Assembly (NCBI GenBank): GCA_018136815.1
Contig: CM030937.1
Location: 2,428,887-2,492,886 of the forward strand
Origin: Isochrysis galbana
Taxonomy: Eukaryota; Haptophyta; Isochrysidales; Isochrysidaceae
Reading direction: 5' to 3'
DNA: 64,000 nt
Part shown: one piece after another, positions 19,945 through 29,830 of the stretch
Layout of the letters: each line of letters opens with the position of its first letter
How positions within the stretch are numbered: position 1 is the first letter of the stretch
Notes under the pieces: generated by a model
What the model was told of the DNA's origin: nothing
The model's database searches: none
The model's input: only the letters and a program-made list of their open reading frames with translations
Position numbers and translations under genes: made by a program

Positions 19945-22083
19945 TTAACGCTGGTTAGGACAGATCTTTTCATTTAGCAGGGAACAACGATGACGAAGAA
20001 ATGTAGTTTTGTCGAGACATTTGGTGAATATGTCAGCGGTCATCTGGGAAGTCGAGATCCATTTCGGGGCTGAAATATGATGTAGAAATTGCTCTCGAGC
20101 GTAAAGCAACCAGCGAACATAATGACGGGTGCGAGCGGTGACCCCTGGGTTTTTGATTGAATCGCGCGTGGCCGAGTTATCAGTGAATATGTGGATCGGG
20201 AGTTGCTGTGGATGTCCTAGAAACTCGAATAGGTGCAATGAGAATTGCAAGTTCCGAGCAGCTAAGGCATAAACAGCTGTTTCGGCTTCGGCCGATGATT
20301 GGGCGACTAACTTGAGTTTCTTGGACTGAAATGAGATTGAGGCCCCCCCATACTTGAGTACGTATCCGGCAAACGGCTTCGGGAGAGAGCCCCAGGATGA
20401 GTCAGCATAAACTTCAAGTGACGAATTCGAGCCATCGTAAGTTATTCCAAGCCATTTTGAGTATTGGAGGTAACTAACGATACCAAGAGCCGAGTCATAG
20501 TTCTGAGGCGAAGGATCCTGCATGAATTGACATAGGAAGGAAACGTAGAAGGCGATGTCAGGTCGAGTGATGGTGACCCATAGCAAAGAGCCCATAAGTT
20601 GGAGATAAGATTTGGATCGCATTCGAGATCTATCCATGTCACACTTGGCACCGGTTAGCTTATGAAATTCGTCTATCTTCGAAGAACAGATCGGGGTAGC
20701 AAATAGTTTGCTAGTTCGCTCACTCAGGAAGGCGTTAGCAATCTCTTCGATATACTTGGTCTGACGGAGCGTCATGTGACGGTTGGCACGGTCTCGGATA
20801 ATCTCGAAGCCCAAGAAACGTGATGGTTCTCCAACAATGCTTACATTGAATCGCTTGGAATATTGGGCGATGAATGAGTCAACCAACTCCTTCCGGCCTG
20901 TCGGGAACCTCACTAGCATGTTGTCCACATAGAGAGCAAGGTAAATTGTAGAGCCATCCTCGTACGATCGTTTAAAGAAATTCGGTTCGACAGCGGATTG
21001 CTCAAAGCCGATTTTGGTGAGTGTGGCTGTGTTGGTGATCATGTATTGATAACCAGCTTGTTTGGTTCCTTCTAGTGGCGCGAGGAGGAGACATGCTGCG
21101 TAGTTGGGATCTTCAAATCCAGTGGGCTGAACTATGTAGAGTGGATTCCCATCCATATCGGCGGATGAGAAAGCTTTCACTGTGTCGATTTCCAAGAGAT
21201 CATCATCTGCTTCATTTGTCAGTGCTAGGAAGATCCTGGAGCTTTCGTGTCGTAGAGTGCCGCAAAAGGTTTCTGTAAAGTCAACTCCTGGTACTTGGCT
21301 GTAGCCACAGGCCACCCATCTAGCCTTGAACCTCTCCACTGACCCGTCCGAGTTGTACTTGACTTTGAACACCCATTTTCCCTTCATTGGCTTTCTCCCA
21401 GCTGGAATTTCATCGGCTTTCACAAGTTTCCAGGCTTTGTTGGTCTCATACTTGCCCTTCACATCTTCCTGCATCGCTTCTCTCCACTTCTCGCCGTACA
21501 CAGGGTCGCTGATGGCCTCTCTGAAGGTGCGAGGCTCTGGAATGGGGCCAGCAGGTGTTGCTGCCATGAGGGCTTGGGAGATGTTGGGTGCCACAGGTGT
21601 GGTGGACTCCCCCACGACCGAGGCGGTCGCACGCGTAGAAGACACCGCAGGAGGCGGCACTACCGGCGGAGCCGGCACCGGCGGCGGCGGGACGCGCTCA
21701 TGCTGCGTGAGGCGGCGAACGGGGGTGGGGAGGGAGGCAGCATCGGAGGCGCGACGGACAAGGCTGCCTGAGGCCGCAGACGCAGACGGTGTCGGGCGGG
21801 AGATTCCCGCGAAAGACGTGAAAGAAGATTCGTCGAAACTAACGTCAACAGCCGTGGTGATTCGACGTAAGGAGGGCACGAATACGAAGTACCCTCGGCG
21901 GCGAGGGTCCCACCCCAGGTGGACTGCCGGACAGCGACGGGAGGCCAGTTTGTCACTGGGCTCACCAACATGTACCCAACAATCGCATAACATGACGCGG
22001 AAACGTGAAAGAGGCGCAGGGGGGCGGCGCGGATCAGCCTTTTGCCATGGAACTTCTGGTGGCGAGAACGAGAACGAAGGCAA
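19945..22083 (-). pseudogene. Copia 1 integrase tail / reverse transcriptase / RNase H
   Basis: About 712 codons in a frame different from the upstream ORF. It opens inside the integrase C-terminal/linker region (a WVHVGEPSDKLASR-type segment ending in DVSFDES), then reverse transcriptase (WVFKVKYNSDGS, VPGVDFTETF) and RNase H (VYADSSWGS, SSAEAETAVYALA, FTDNSA). About 300 residues of integrase core expected between the zinc region and this point are missing. The catalytic box is YVDN, so one of the paired aspartates is replaced. Both changes argue that this copy cannot transpose by itself. Confidence 0.8.
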
Positions 22084-22087
22084 AGAA

Positions 22088-24313
22088 TTATGGATTGCAG
22101 CAGGTTGCTGTTTTGTGGGGCGACCGACGTTGATTGGCGGCGCACGCTGTGCAAGCTAGTTTGTGTGCCGAGGCGTGCGCGTCTTTCTTTCCTCTAGATA
22201 GCATCGCGGAGCGTATGCGGTGGACATTGAAGTGGCCTAACCTCGCATGCCACAAAGACGGAGTCGCATCATCCGTTCCATTTTCTTCCAAGCTAGTCGC
22301 AGCTAGCGCTGTATCGAAGTTGAGAACATAATGATGGCCCGAGGCCGCCATGTGAGCAACCTCCCCTCCAGGTAGCTGTAGGTAGCACTCTTTGTTGAGA
22401 AAGGTCGAGATGTTATCATTCTCGTATCCGGCCCTACAACTGAAGAGTCTAGCCGCTAGGCTAGGGACAACTCTCACACCAGTGAGACGGACCGGTACTC
22501 GTCGTTGCGCATATGTATTCTCGCCTAATTTTAGGCGCGCATCAACAACAATTGTCATGTCTCCAATCTTGGAGACAGGTACTCGGCGGCCATCACCGAT
22601 GACGATGAAGGTTTGAGGGTCGTCATCGGTTACTCGATCCAGCTCAAGCTCGTTGGAGATACAGTGTTTAGTAGCACCACAATCGATGATGAAATCCAAT
22701 TTCTTAGGTGTAGGCGAATGAGAGAAAAGAGCCGTGTGAGTGTCGGATACGCGGAGCTGTTCGTGACCCCGACGAAAGATAACAATGAAGAATGAGACAA
22801 ATGTGGTCCAAATGTGATATAGATTGCTCCACAGGCATGGGCGTGAGGCATCTTCAAGCTCAGACGGAGGGTTGAATGCTTCTCCAGCGGTGAAGTTGGC
22901 GGTCTCAGCGTGTGTATTCCCTCCGCCTTCGCAACGCGGCGATTTGTCGGTGGTAGAAGCTGCGTTCGCATCGTCGGATAATACGTATGCAGATGAGTTT
23001 TTCCCTCTTCCTCTTTTGCCGAAAGCGGAACTTTTGCCTTTTCCTCGGTTTCCTTTGGTGCGTGAGCCGGCATGAGACTGCAAAGCAGCTATCCAGTCAT
23101 GTATAGTGACGGAGTGATCTGCGGGGGTTGGACAGATGTTGGCCTGATGCCCAGATCCCTGACAGCGATAGCACCTAGCCGATTTCAGTGCTTGGGATGC
23201 ACTTAGCAGCGCTCGTTGTGGTTGTGGTTGGTTGTTAGGCGGAGCCGTCGTCGATTTCGCTAGAAGCGCGGAATCGTTTGCGTAGGATGCATCTGGGCGG
23301 GCCCCACCACCTGTTGCACGCCTACCACTTTCCTTGGGAATGGTGATGGCGCCTTGGTTGAATTTGATCCTCCATAATGGTTGTAGGTCTGCTTTCAGCT
23401 TCAAGATATCTCGCTGATTGTTGGTCCAAAATTTGCGTTTCGACGGGGCAGCGGCAATTTCCTCTTGGCAAGTGTGCGCTAGGGATTCTGAAATGTCTGG
23501 TGTGATGCATGAGAGTACCTTAATTACAAGTTGGTCTTTTGATTTTTGTCGATTCGAAGGGCGTTTGGCGTTCAAACTATGGAGGTGGGTGATCAAGTTG
23601 GAGATTGAATGCTCGTTGATGCCCACTGTCAAAAGTGAAACATTGTCCCATTGAGAATCATGTTCCATAAGGGTCAGATCATCTACCTCTTGATGGCATT
23701 GATCATGTAAGAGTTGATGCGCTTTGGCTCCGTCGTGCGGGGCTTGTGATGTCAACATTTCCCGAAGATCGGAATTAGAGATGTGCTCCATGAGATATGA
23801 GAAGAGTATACGCTTTCTCTTGGTGTGGTCCATTAGCTGTTGCCTAGCTCCGGCCCTCACTGTTCCATCAGCGTTGTAGAACTGATACATAGGGACCCCT
23901 CCGAAGACAGACCGATCAGTATCTGGATTTTGTTCCAGGTATCCACCAATATCCAGACCTAACATGCAAGTGGTTAGGTCGGAGTCTCCAATGTAGTCTC
24001 TTGAGAAAGCATTGCCAAAGTCTCGGCAGAATATCTCGAAGGGGCGGCCCGGAGTGCCGTCGAACGGTCGGCAGCGATACTTGCGCGAGTCGAAGTCTTC
24101 AAGGGTGTCTTCCCCCATCATGAAGACATATTCAAGCTTTTGATCTTGTGGTTGAGCTTGTTGGATGTGATGGATTGTGGCCATTGGGATCGATGAGGAA
24201 GCGGGAGGGTGATTAGCATCGAGCTCGCCTCGACGGTGTTTCAGGGACGGCGCCACAGGGCGGCGGAAGGACTTGAGGTTGAAGGATTGTTCAGATGTCC
24301 TTGTGGTGGGCAT
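22088..24313 (-). CDS. Copia 1 gag / protease / pre-integrase frame
   Basis: Candidate starts are ATG 24313 or ATG 24184; the frame stays open upstream to the LTR. The gag region is followed by a CCHC knuckle (CYRCQGSGHQANIC). Next is an aspartic protease signature FIIDCGATKHCIS, a variant of the usual D-S/T-G-A with Cys at the second position. Last is a GAG-pre-integrase motif WHARLGHFNVHRI with a downstream CxxC. The frame stops at 22088 just after this zinc region, where the integrase core should begin. Gag-like proteins package element RNA in cytoplasmic particles; the protease would mature them. Confidence 0.8.
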   Translation of the reverse strand: MPTTRTSEQSFNLKSFRRPVAPSLKHRRGELDANHPPASSSIPMATIHHIQQAQPQDQKLEYVFMMGEDTLEDFDSRKYRCRPFDGTPGRPFEIFCRDFGNAFSRDYIGDSDLTTCMLGLDIGGYLEQNPDTDRSVFGGVPMYQFYNADGTVRAGARQQLMDHTKRKRILFSYLMEHISNSDLREMLTSQAPHDGAKAHQLLHDQCHQEVDDLTLMEHDSQWDNVSLLTVGINEHSISNLITHLHSLNAKRPSNRQKSKDQLVIKVLSCITPDISESLAHTCQEEIAAAPSKRKFWTNNQRDILKLKADLQPLWRIKFNQGAITIPKESGRRATGGGARPDASYANDSALLAKSTTAPPNNQPQPQRALLSASQALKSARCYRCQGSGHQANICPTPADHSVTIHDWIAALQSHAGSRTKGNRGKGKSSAFGKRGRGKNSSAYVLSDDANAASTTDKSPRCEGGGNTHAETANFTAGEAFNPPSELEDASRPCLWSNLYHIWTTFVSFFIVIFRRGHEQLRVSDTHTALFSHSPTPKKLDFIIDCGATKHCISNELELDRVTDDDPQTFIVIGDGRRVPVSKIGDMTIVVDARLKLGENTYAQRRVPVRLTGVRVVPSLAARLFSCRAGYENDNISTFLNKECYLQLPGGEVAHMAASGHHYVLNFDTALAATSLEENGTDDATPSLWHARLGHFNVHRIRSAMLSRGKKDAHASAHKLACTACAANQRRSPHKTATCCNP

Positions 24314-24782
24314 GCTCAAAACTTTTGGAAAGTTCACCAAAAAGAAACCAAGCTTGCGATGACGGTGAGATTCGATCCATGCACCTTCAGCGGTGAGCGA
24401 GCGGTGCGGACGCACGTACCACTGTGCCGCAGGCAGGCGAGTATTTCGGGAACGGCAGATGTGGCATTTGTATAACAGAGTTTGTTGAGTCCCAACACCG
24501 TGTACCAGAGAATGTTTTGGGATGGCTTTGAAGTCTGATTTTTCCGAGAATTCGACGCGGCTGCCGCGCATCGGATGTGACAGTGCTTGTTGGCCTTGCT
24601 GCGAAGCATAAGGCCCGATGTCCGCTCCCTTGAGCGGAGTCAGTGGTTGGAACAACTCAATTGTCTTGAAGAGTTGTTCGGTTTCTGTCTTTGGTCCAAC
24701 CTTGTGTTGGGTGTAGACATCTTGGGAGCGTGCGCTCAGTCGCGTGCGAGAGAGGTGTGAACCCCTCTCGGCGGGGGTACCA

Positions 24783-24968
24783 TGTTTGGCCCCAACCCAT
24801 GGGGACCCAGTGATTGATAGCAATATCGTGTAGACCAAGGGGAACATCATTGAGCTAGCGCGCTCACACAACGACGACGGTGACGACGGTACGTTCCCCT
24901 CCCTTCACTCGGAGTAGATCTGACACGTATACTACAAAATGCCCTCGCTCAGAGGTCAGAGTCAAACA
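24783..24968 (-). repeat. 5' LTR of Copia element 1
   Basis: 186 bp, matches 19742-19927. Its outer end lies about 55 bases before the ATG of the plus-strand PUB-PPPDE-PUL gene. The plus-strand reading frame of that gene is open back into this LTR (to about 24880). Confidence 0.93.
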
Positions 24969-25023
24969 GGGGGCGAGAGAAGCGCCGAGAAGCTCCCCAA
25001 GAGAAGGCTCTAGAGGGCGCGCG

Positions 25024-27249
25024 ATGGCTGTCGGCCTGCACGATGAGCTGCGCGCGCTGCTCGAGCGGAACTCAGTAGAGACGGCGCGGGGTGCGCTGGA
25101 CGTACTGCTCACGCTCGTCTCGAACGTGCTGCGCGCGCCCGAGGACGCCAAGTTCCGACAGCTCAAGCTCAGCAACAAGGTGATCGAGGGCAAGCTGGCG
25201 AGTGCCGATGGTGGCCTCCGCCTCCTCACCAGCCTTGGGTTTGTGGAGACCGAGCCGGGGATAATGATGCTTCCGATGGAGGCAGACCTCGGCGCCCTCT
25301 CACACGCACATCGCGCCATCGCCGACGCGATCCATGCCGCAGAGCCGCAGATGCTCGTGGCGCCTGGTGCCAGTGCAACTGGTGCCCGCGTCGAGTTGCT
25401 CATATATGATCTGTCCGCGGGCGCAGCGAGGAGCCTCGCGACATCGCTGCTGGGGATTGAGCTCGAGATTATACCTCATACCGGCATTGCCATCTTTGGC
25501 TCCGAGTACTACTTCTCGGGTGGTGTGCAAGTCGAGGCGATTGGTGCTTTCTCTGCAAGGTCGAATCTACCCGTCCACAAGAGCATTGAGCTCGGGCACA
25601 CAGAAGTCCCGCGCGAGGTGTTCGATGAGTTTTGCGAGGAGCTCGGGCGCGAGCGATTTCATGCCGAGGCGTACAACCTTCTAGAGAATAACTGCAACCA
25701 CTTCTCGAACGTTTGCGCGGAGTTCTTGCTGGGCGCGCGTGTGCCAGACGACATCCTGGACGTCCCTCGCCGTGTGCTCTCCACGCCAATGGGGCAGATG
25801 CTTAGACCAATGCTGGAGGCCATGGGCCGACCGCTCAACGATTCACTACAAGGTGCCGTCGTCCAAGATAACGAGGCTCAAAGAGCCCAGACCGGTGTGC
25901 CCTCAGGAAGTGCTCTGCCTACAAACAGCTCGCTTCCATTCTCGGCATTTGATGTACAGGCGGCATTAGCGCCACTTGCCAACACAGCATCTGATCCAAC
26001 TCCCGCGACTCCAATTGCTGCGGCACTTGCATCTTCGCTTCTTGCCGCGACACCCGCCACGGCCATGCCAACTGAAGTTGCTGCCGCGGTTGCCAGCAAT
26101 GGCGCGCGCAGTGTGACTCCGGCGACGGCGGACACACCACGGACTTCGGACCAGGAGCCTCCGGCGTTGCACACTCCTGCTCCTGCTCGAGAGGGTGACG
26201 CGGGTGTGTCTGACCCGTCGGGAGCATCTAGCACGTTTCCGATTGGCACGAGTCGGCCCTCGCAACTGCCTTCATCTTACCGCACGCCGATGGCCGGTGG
26301 CCCACTCGCGCGAGCCTCTCGACCTCTCTTGTCTTGTGAGGGTGACACTTCTATTATTGGCACACGCCTTATTTCGGCAGCACAGGCCACAGCGACAGAC
26401 GAGTCCGAGCAGCTCTCTCTCACAAGGCTTAGCGACCATCTCACCACCTCTTCGGAAGGAGTAGCTCGCCTGCATACGAGCGAGATGGAGACCTTAGGCC
26501 AGCTATTTGCGCGGCTTATCCCATCCCTACGTGGGACCGACCTCTTTGTGCTCCTCTTCGTGAGCCGCCTACTCGTCCCCGAGAGAGCCTTTGCTCGTGC
26601 ATGGCTACATGGCGGTGCCATCCAGAGTCTCGTTGAGCTGTTTCACCTCACCAACGGCGCCATTTCGGCTGGTGCAAAGGTTATGGGTCTATTATGCGTC
26701 TCCAACTTGCTCGCGACGGCTGAAGGCCTTCAGAGCCTTGGCCACGACGTCCCTCGCGATGTGGCTTCCAACCTCGTAAAACTCTCACTGGAGTCTGCGG
26801 CACAAGCAGGGGACGCGAATACGAAGGAAGCCCAGGCCGCGGCAGCACTAATCCAAAATCTTGCAATATCGCTTCGCGAAGTTGCACTTTGTGGACCTCC
26901 TGTTAAGAACGCTCACGAGGCAACGGTGGACACCGAAGGACAAATGACGGGCATCTCGAATGAGCTCTCCATACTAGATTCGATGCGTTTGCAGTTGCTC
27001 GATGGTCTGACACATACAATCTCGGTACAAGACGACGCGGAAGCTTTGAAGCGGCTGCTGGTCGCTCTAGGTTCACTTGTGGCCCAGATGCTAGACGCAT
27101 CAGAGTGGCTTGCTCGACCATTAAAGTTTTCGTCCTCAGAGACGTCTCAGATGCTCAGCCGAGTGCTAGACAGCAAATGCGTCACCGGAGCCCCGCAAGA
27201 GGTGGATGCCATTGTGAAGGAGATCAGGGGTATGGTCAAGCGGCTGTAA
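25024..27249 (+). CDS. PUB / PPPDE peptidase / PUL protein
   Basis: 741 residues from ATG 25024, no intron needed. A PUB domain (about 15-105; ALDVLLTLVSNVLRAPEDAKFRQLKLSN) is a p97/Cdc48 C-terminus binding fold. A PPPDE (DeSI-type) cysteine peptidase (about 118-265) has His152 in PHTGIAIFG and Cys224 in LLENNCNHFSN, the expected catalytic pair. These enzymes remove SUMO or ubiquitin. After a Thr/Ala/Pro-rich linker (about 290-465), a PUL domain (about 500-735) is indicated by LLFVSRLLVPE and KVMGLLCVSNLLAT. PUL domains (PLAA/Ufd3) also bind the p97 C-terminus. Predicted role: deconjugation of ubiquitin-like modifiers at p97 in cytosol or nucleus. Copia 1 lies immediately upstream. Confidence 0.85.
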   Translation: MAVGLHDELRALLERNSVETARGALDVLLTLVSNVLRAPEDAKFRQLKLSNKVIEGKLASADGGLRLLTSLGFVETEPGIMMLPMEADLGALSHAHRAIADAIHAAEPQMLVAPGASATGARVELLIYDLSAGAARSLATSLLGIELEIIPHTGIAIFGSEYYFSGGVQVEAIGAFSARSNLPVHKSIELGHTEVPREVFDEFCEELGRERFHAEAYNLLENNCNHFSNVCAEFLLGARVPDDILDVPRRVLSTPMGQMLRPMLEAMGRPLNDSLQGAVVQDNEAQRAQTGVPSGSALPTNSSLPFSAFDVQAALAPLANTASDPTPATPIAAALASSLLAATPATAMPTEVAAAVASNGARSVTPATADTPRTSDQEPPALHTPAPAREGDAGVSDPSGASSTFPIGTSRPSQLPSSYRTPMAGGPLARASRPLLSCEGDTSIIGTRLISAAQATATDESEQLSLTRLSDHLTTSSEGVARLHTSEMETLGQLFARLIPSLRGTDLFVLLFVSRLLVPERAFARAWLHGGAIQSLVELFHLTNGAISAGAKVMGLLCVSNLLATAEGLQSLGHDVPRDVASNLVKLSLESAAQAGDANTKEAQAAAALIQNLAISLREVALCGPPVKNAHEATVDTEGQMTGISNELSILDSMRLQLLDGLTHTISVQDDAEALKRLLVALGSLVAQMLDASEWLARPLKFSSSETSQMLSRVLDSKCVTGAPQEVDAIVKEIRGMVKRL

Positions 27250-27838
27250 CATGACCCATGCTGGCCTTCGTTGCGACAGGGGCCTCGGAGCAACCATCCT
27301 TGCACAAGCAGGCATGCACTACGGCAATCGCCGTTCGTAATCATGTCACACTGCCGAGAGGACTTCACGGGATGACACCGTTTGGATACCACGTTGCACC
27401 ATAATCGTAGGGAGTAGTCTGCTGGACGAAACACAAGCGTGCGTAGCGTTGCTCACGGGGCATCTCACGGCAATCAGACCTTTGCTATTCGTTGTAGCAC
27501 ATCTACGCCGTCAGCTTGCTTTCGGTGATATATCTTTCACACTAGAAGATAGGAGACGACTTGTTCAGACGAGGAGGGCCGACGTCCTGCTAGCTCCATC
27601 GCTAGCTCTTTCGTTCCACTAGTTACACGTGCTCTAATATTCCTCTCTGTGTGCCCCATAATCGGCGCGTCGTTGATGCACGCCGAATGGTAGGAAGGGA
27701 TGTACTCGTTCTCGCCACCGGCTCTCCCGCTATTCTGCAGACTACCAATGTTGGTTAGCGATTAATTAGCGACCCGACGACTGTGGCCCGATCCATCGAA
27801 CGACTATTTGCTAGGGCTTATGTTGATTCCCCATTTCC
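27250..27838. other. Intergenic, no feature seen
   Basis: 3' flank of the PUB-PPPDE-PUL gene. No domain-bearing frame, RNA gene or clear repeat found. Confidence 0.4.
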
Positions 27839-28592
27839 TAGTGCGGTCAAACAGGGGCTTTTTTAACTACTAGTAAGGGTTGGGGCTGGGCTGCATTTTT
27901 TGACCGTGGCGCGATGCCCAATAAAAAAGCTCCGGGGGGGGGGGCTACCTGACGCTACGAAAATCGTCGCCAAGAAATGGTGCAATTCGCCCCCCCCCCT
28001 CTCTCCCCCTCCGTCACGCGCGCTCACGCTCTACCCGTAAAGAATTGGCGGCGCTCGCGCCTGCGGGGGGATCGGTTCCATTATATCTAAGCTACATGCG
28101 GCAGGCATTTGATTCCCGCCCGATGCAGCGCCGTGTCGGGCTGCCGACAGTCCGACCACCCCCTGACTCTCTGGCATCATTGCCCGCGAAGCCCACCCAG
28201 CTCCTCACAGCGCGCGCACGCGGCTACCCTGGCTACCAGAGGCCCCGCCCCGACCATGCCAACCCGCCCCTCGCAGGATTCGCCCTCTCTCGACGTCGGC
28301 ATCGAGAAATAGGATCAGCTCACCGGCGCGGCCGTCCACGCGTGGCTGACGAGCCTCCGCGTTGAGGCTGCCTACGCGGCTACGCGGCCATCCTCTCTCT
28401 GACAGTGCCAGATCCGGCGCTGATCGATGAGGCGAGACCCGAGACCCGTGGGCGGCCTTAGGACGGGCCTCGTCGTGGCGCTCTACGCCGCGGCGGGTAG
28501 GAAAGTCCAAGATCCTGCCAGAGCGCCTCATAGTGCATCTCGCGGGAACCCACCACCCAGAGCGCAGAAATCATTTTCTGCCGCTGGGTATC
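27839..28592 (+). mobile_element. Repeat C, copy 1
   Basis: Starts with TAGTGCGGTCAAACAGGGGC, followed 60 bases later by the inverse TTTTTTGACCG. It continues for about 750 bases that match 55768-56480 in inverse orientation. Landmarks are ATCGTCGCCAAGAAATGGTGC, GCAGCGCCGTGTCGGGCTGCC, CGCGTGGCTGACGAGCCTCCG and ATCATTTTCTGCCGCTGGGT. In the other copy the middle contains a plausible protein frame; here that frame is broken. A decayed DNA-transposon-like element is the simplest reading. Confidence 0.65.
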
Positions 28593-28635
28593 CTAGGGGG
28601 GGGGGGTCCCAGGGTTTCACGCCCACTTTCCGCGC

Positions 28636-29185
28636 CCAGAGTTCCCCCGCGGAAAGAGTGAACGCACGGCGTGCACCTTCATAGTAGGAGAAAAAGTTGT
28701 TATGCGCACGCACGGCGCCCCCCCGCGCGCGGGGGGGGGGGGGGGGCGATGCACATCGCACCGCACGGCGTGCACGCGTGCACTTGGGTGATTGCACATC
28801 ACTGAGCACCACAGGGTCACCGTAGAGGGAAGAATTTGTTATGCGCACGCACGACGCACGGCGTCCCGCGGGGGAACCGATGCACATCGCGCCGTGATTG
28901 CAACTCATCACACATGTCCCGTGAGAGATCTCTCTTATACTGCATGTTTACGTAATTGTAGGGGAACCGTAGAGAAACGAGAAACAAGTTGGCATGCGCA
29001 CGTACACGTAGGACGTAGGGCCTGTCCCGTTCGAGACTATTGACTATTGTCATATTGTCTGTTTACCTAATTGTGAACACTGGGCACCACAGGGTCACCG
29101 TAGACCGTAGAGGGAAAAAGTGCTATGCGCACGCACGGCGTCACCGCGGGGAACCGATGCACATCGCGCCATACGCACGCAGAAC
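28636..29185 (+). repeat. Repeat D array, locus 1 (four degenerate units)
   Basis: Units of about 130-170 bases each contain ATGCGCACGCACGGCG (near 28699, 28838, 28993, 29120). Several also carry CGATGCACATCGCGCC, GATTGCA-CATCA-type and TGTTTACGTAATTGT segments. A related array is at 43565-44195. Units are GC-rich with many short palindromes; no protein is encoded. Confidence 0.7.
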
Positions 29186-29830
29186 GTCGAAGCCGCGCCG
29201 TCTAAAACATAACATTCTAAGCAAAAACAAAACTACAGTCTGGTCCTCTTTCGACGGAACGCGACTTCATTCTGACGCACGGGCACGGGGGACGGGGGAC
29301 GCGGGGGGGACCCAGAGTCAAGACGTCTGCTTCGGGTTTCGGGGTGACACCGAATGAAAGCAACCGCCCGGATCTGGGTATGGAGTTTGGTATTGATTTG
29401 CGCACGCCGCTTTTGTCCCAGAAGTACCAAGTCCAAGTACAAGTACCAATACGTAAGCAGCACAGGTAGAAAGTCGGTAGTCGGGGGCGTGCATCGTGCA
29501 TGCTAGGGCTGCCCAACATCAAGGGTCAAGGGCCGCGCAACAACACGAGAGAAGATCGAACTTGATGCGCGCTAACCCGGCCATCGAAGCCGTCCACCAC
29601 GGCCGGTCTCTCCGGATGTTAGCCCTCATCCTGGGTCCTTAGTTCTTAGTTTCCTCCCAGCAAAACACTCCCTCGCGCCGTACAAACGACCCTAAGGCTG
29701 AGTAAGCGCATCGCACGTTAACCTCTACTCTGAACTCACACTTGGTTGAAACACCACATGATGACAGGCATACACGACGCAATGCATTTCGTGCACTTGG
29801 AGCTGATGGCTGGATGTCGCCCGAGGCATC
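29186..29830. other. Intergenic with one dispersed motif
   Basis: The reverse complement of 29222-29268 resembles the 40-base motif at 46695-46735 and 47509-47548 (core GTCGCGTTCCGTC and AAAGAGG). No gene recognised. The ABC-class ATPase gene ends at 29831. Confidence 0.45.

Larger units (their letters stand above)
19742..24968 (-). mobile_element. Ty1/Copia LTR retrotransposon 1 (integrase core missing)
   Basis: A 5.2-kb element on the minus strand bounded by two 186-bp LTRs that match at every base I compared. Each starts TGTTTG and ends CAAACA, and the element is flanked by GGGGG on both sides (19737-19741, 24969-24973). The primer-binding site TGGTACCCCCGCCGAGAG abuts the 5' LTR (24782 downward). 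A polypurine tract TGTGGGGGAG abuts the 3' LTR. Domain order is gag, zinc knuckle, aspartic protease, GAG-pre-integrase zinc region, then directly the integrase C-terminal/linker region, reverse transcriptase and RNase H. The DDE integrase core is absent, and the RT box reads YVDN instead of YVDD. Matching LTRs mean a very recent insertion. Confidence 0.9.

Noticed and set aside
21326..22159. 277-codon plus frame inside Copia 1
   Set aside because: Antisense to the retrotransposon pol region.
24340..24440. tRNA-like pieces in the Copia 1 leader (GCACAGTGGTACGTGC and GGATCGAATC on minus)
   Set aside because: The D-arm-like hairpin is good, but the T-stem and acceptor do not pair and spacing is too long for a tRNA.
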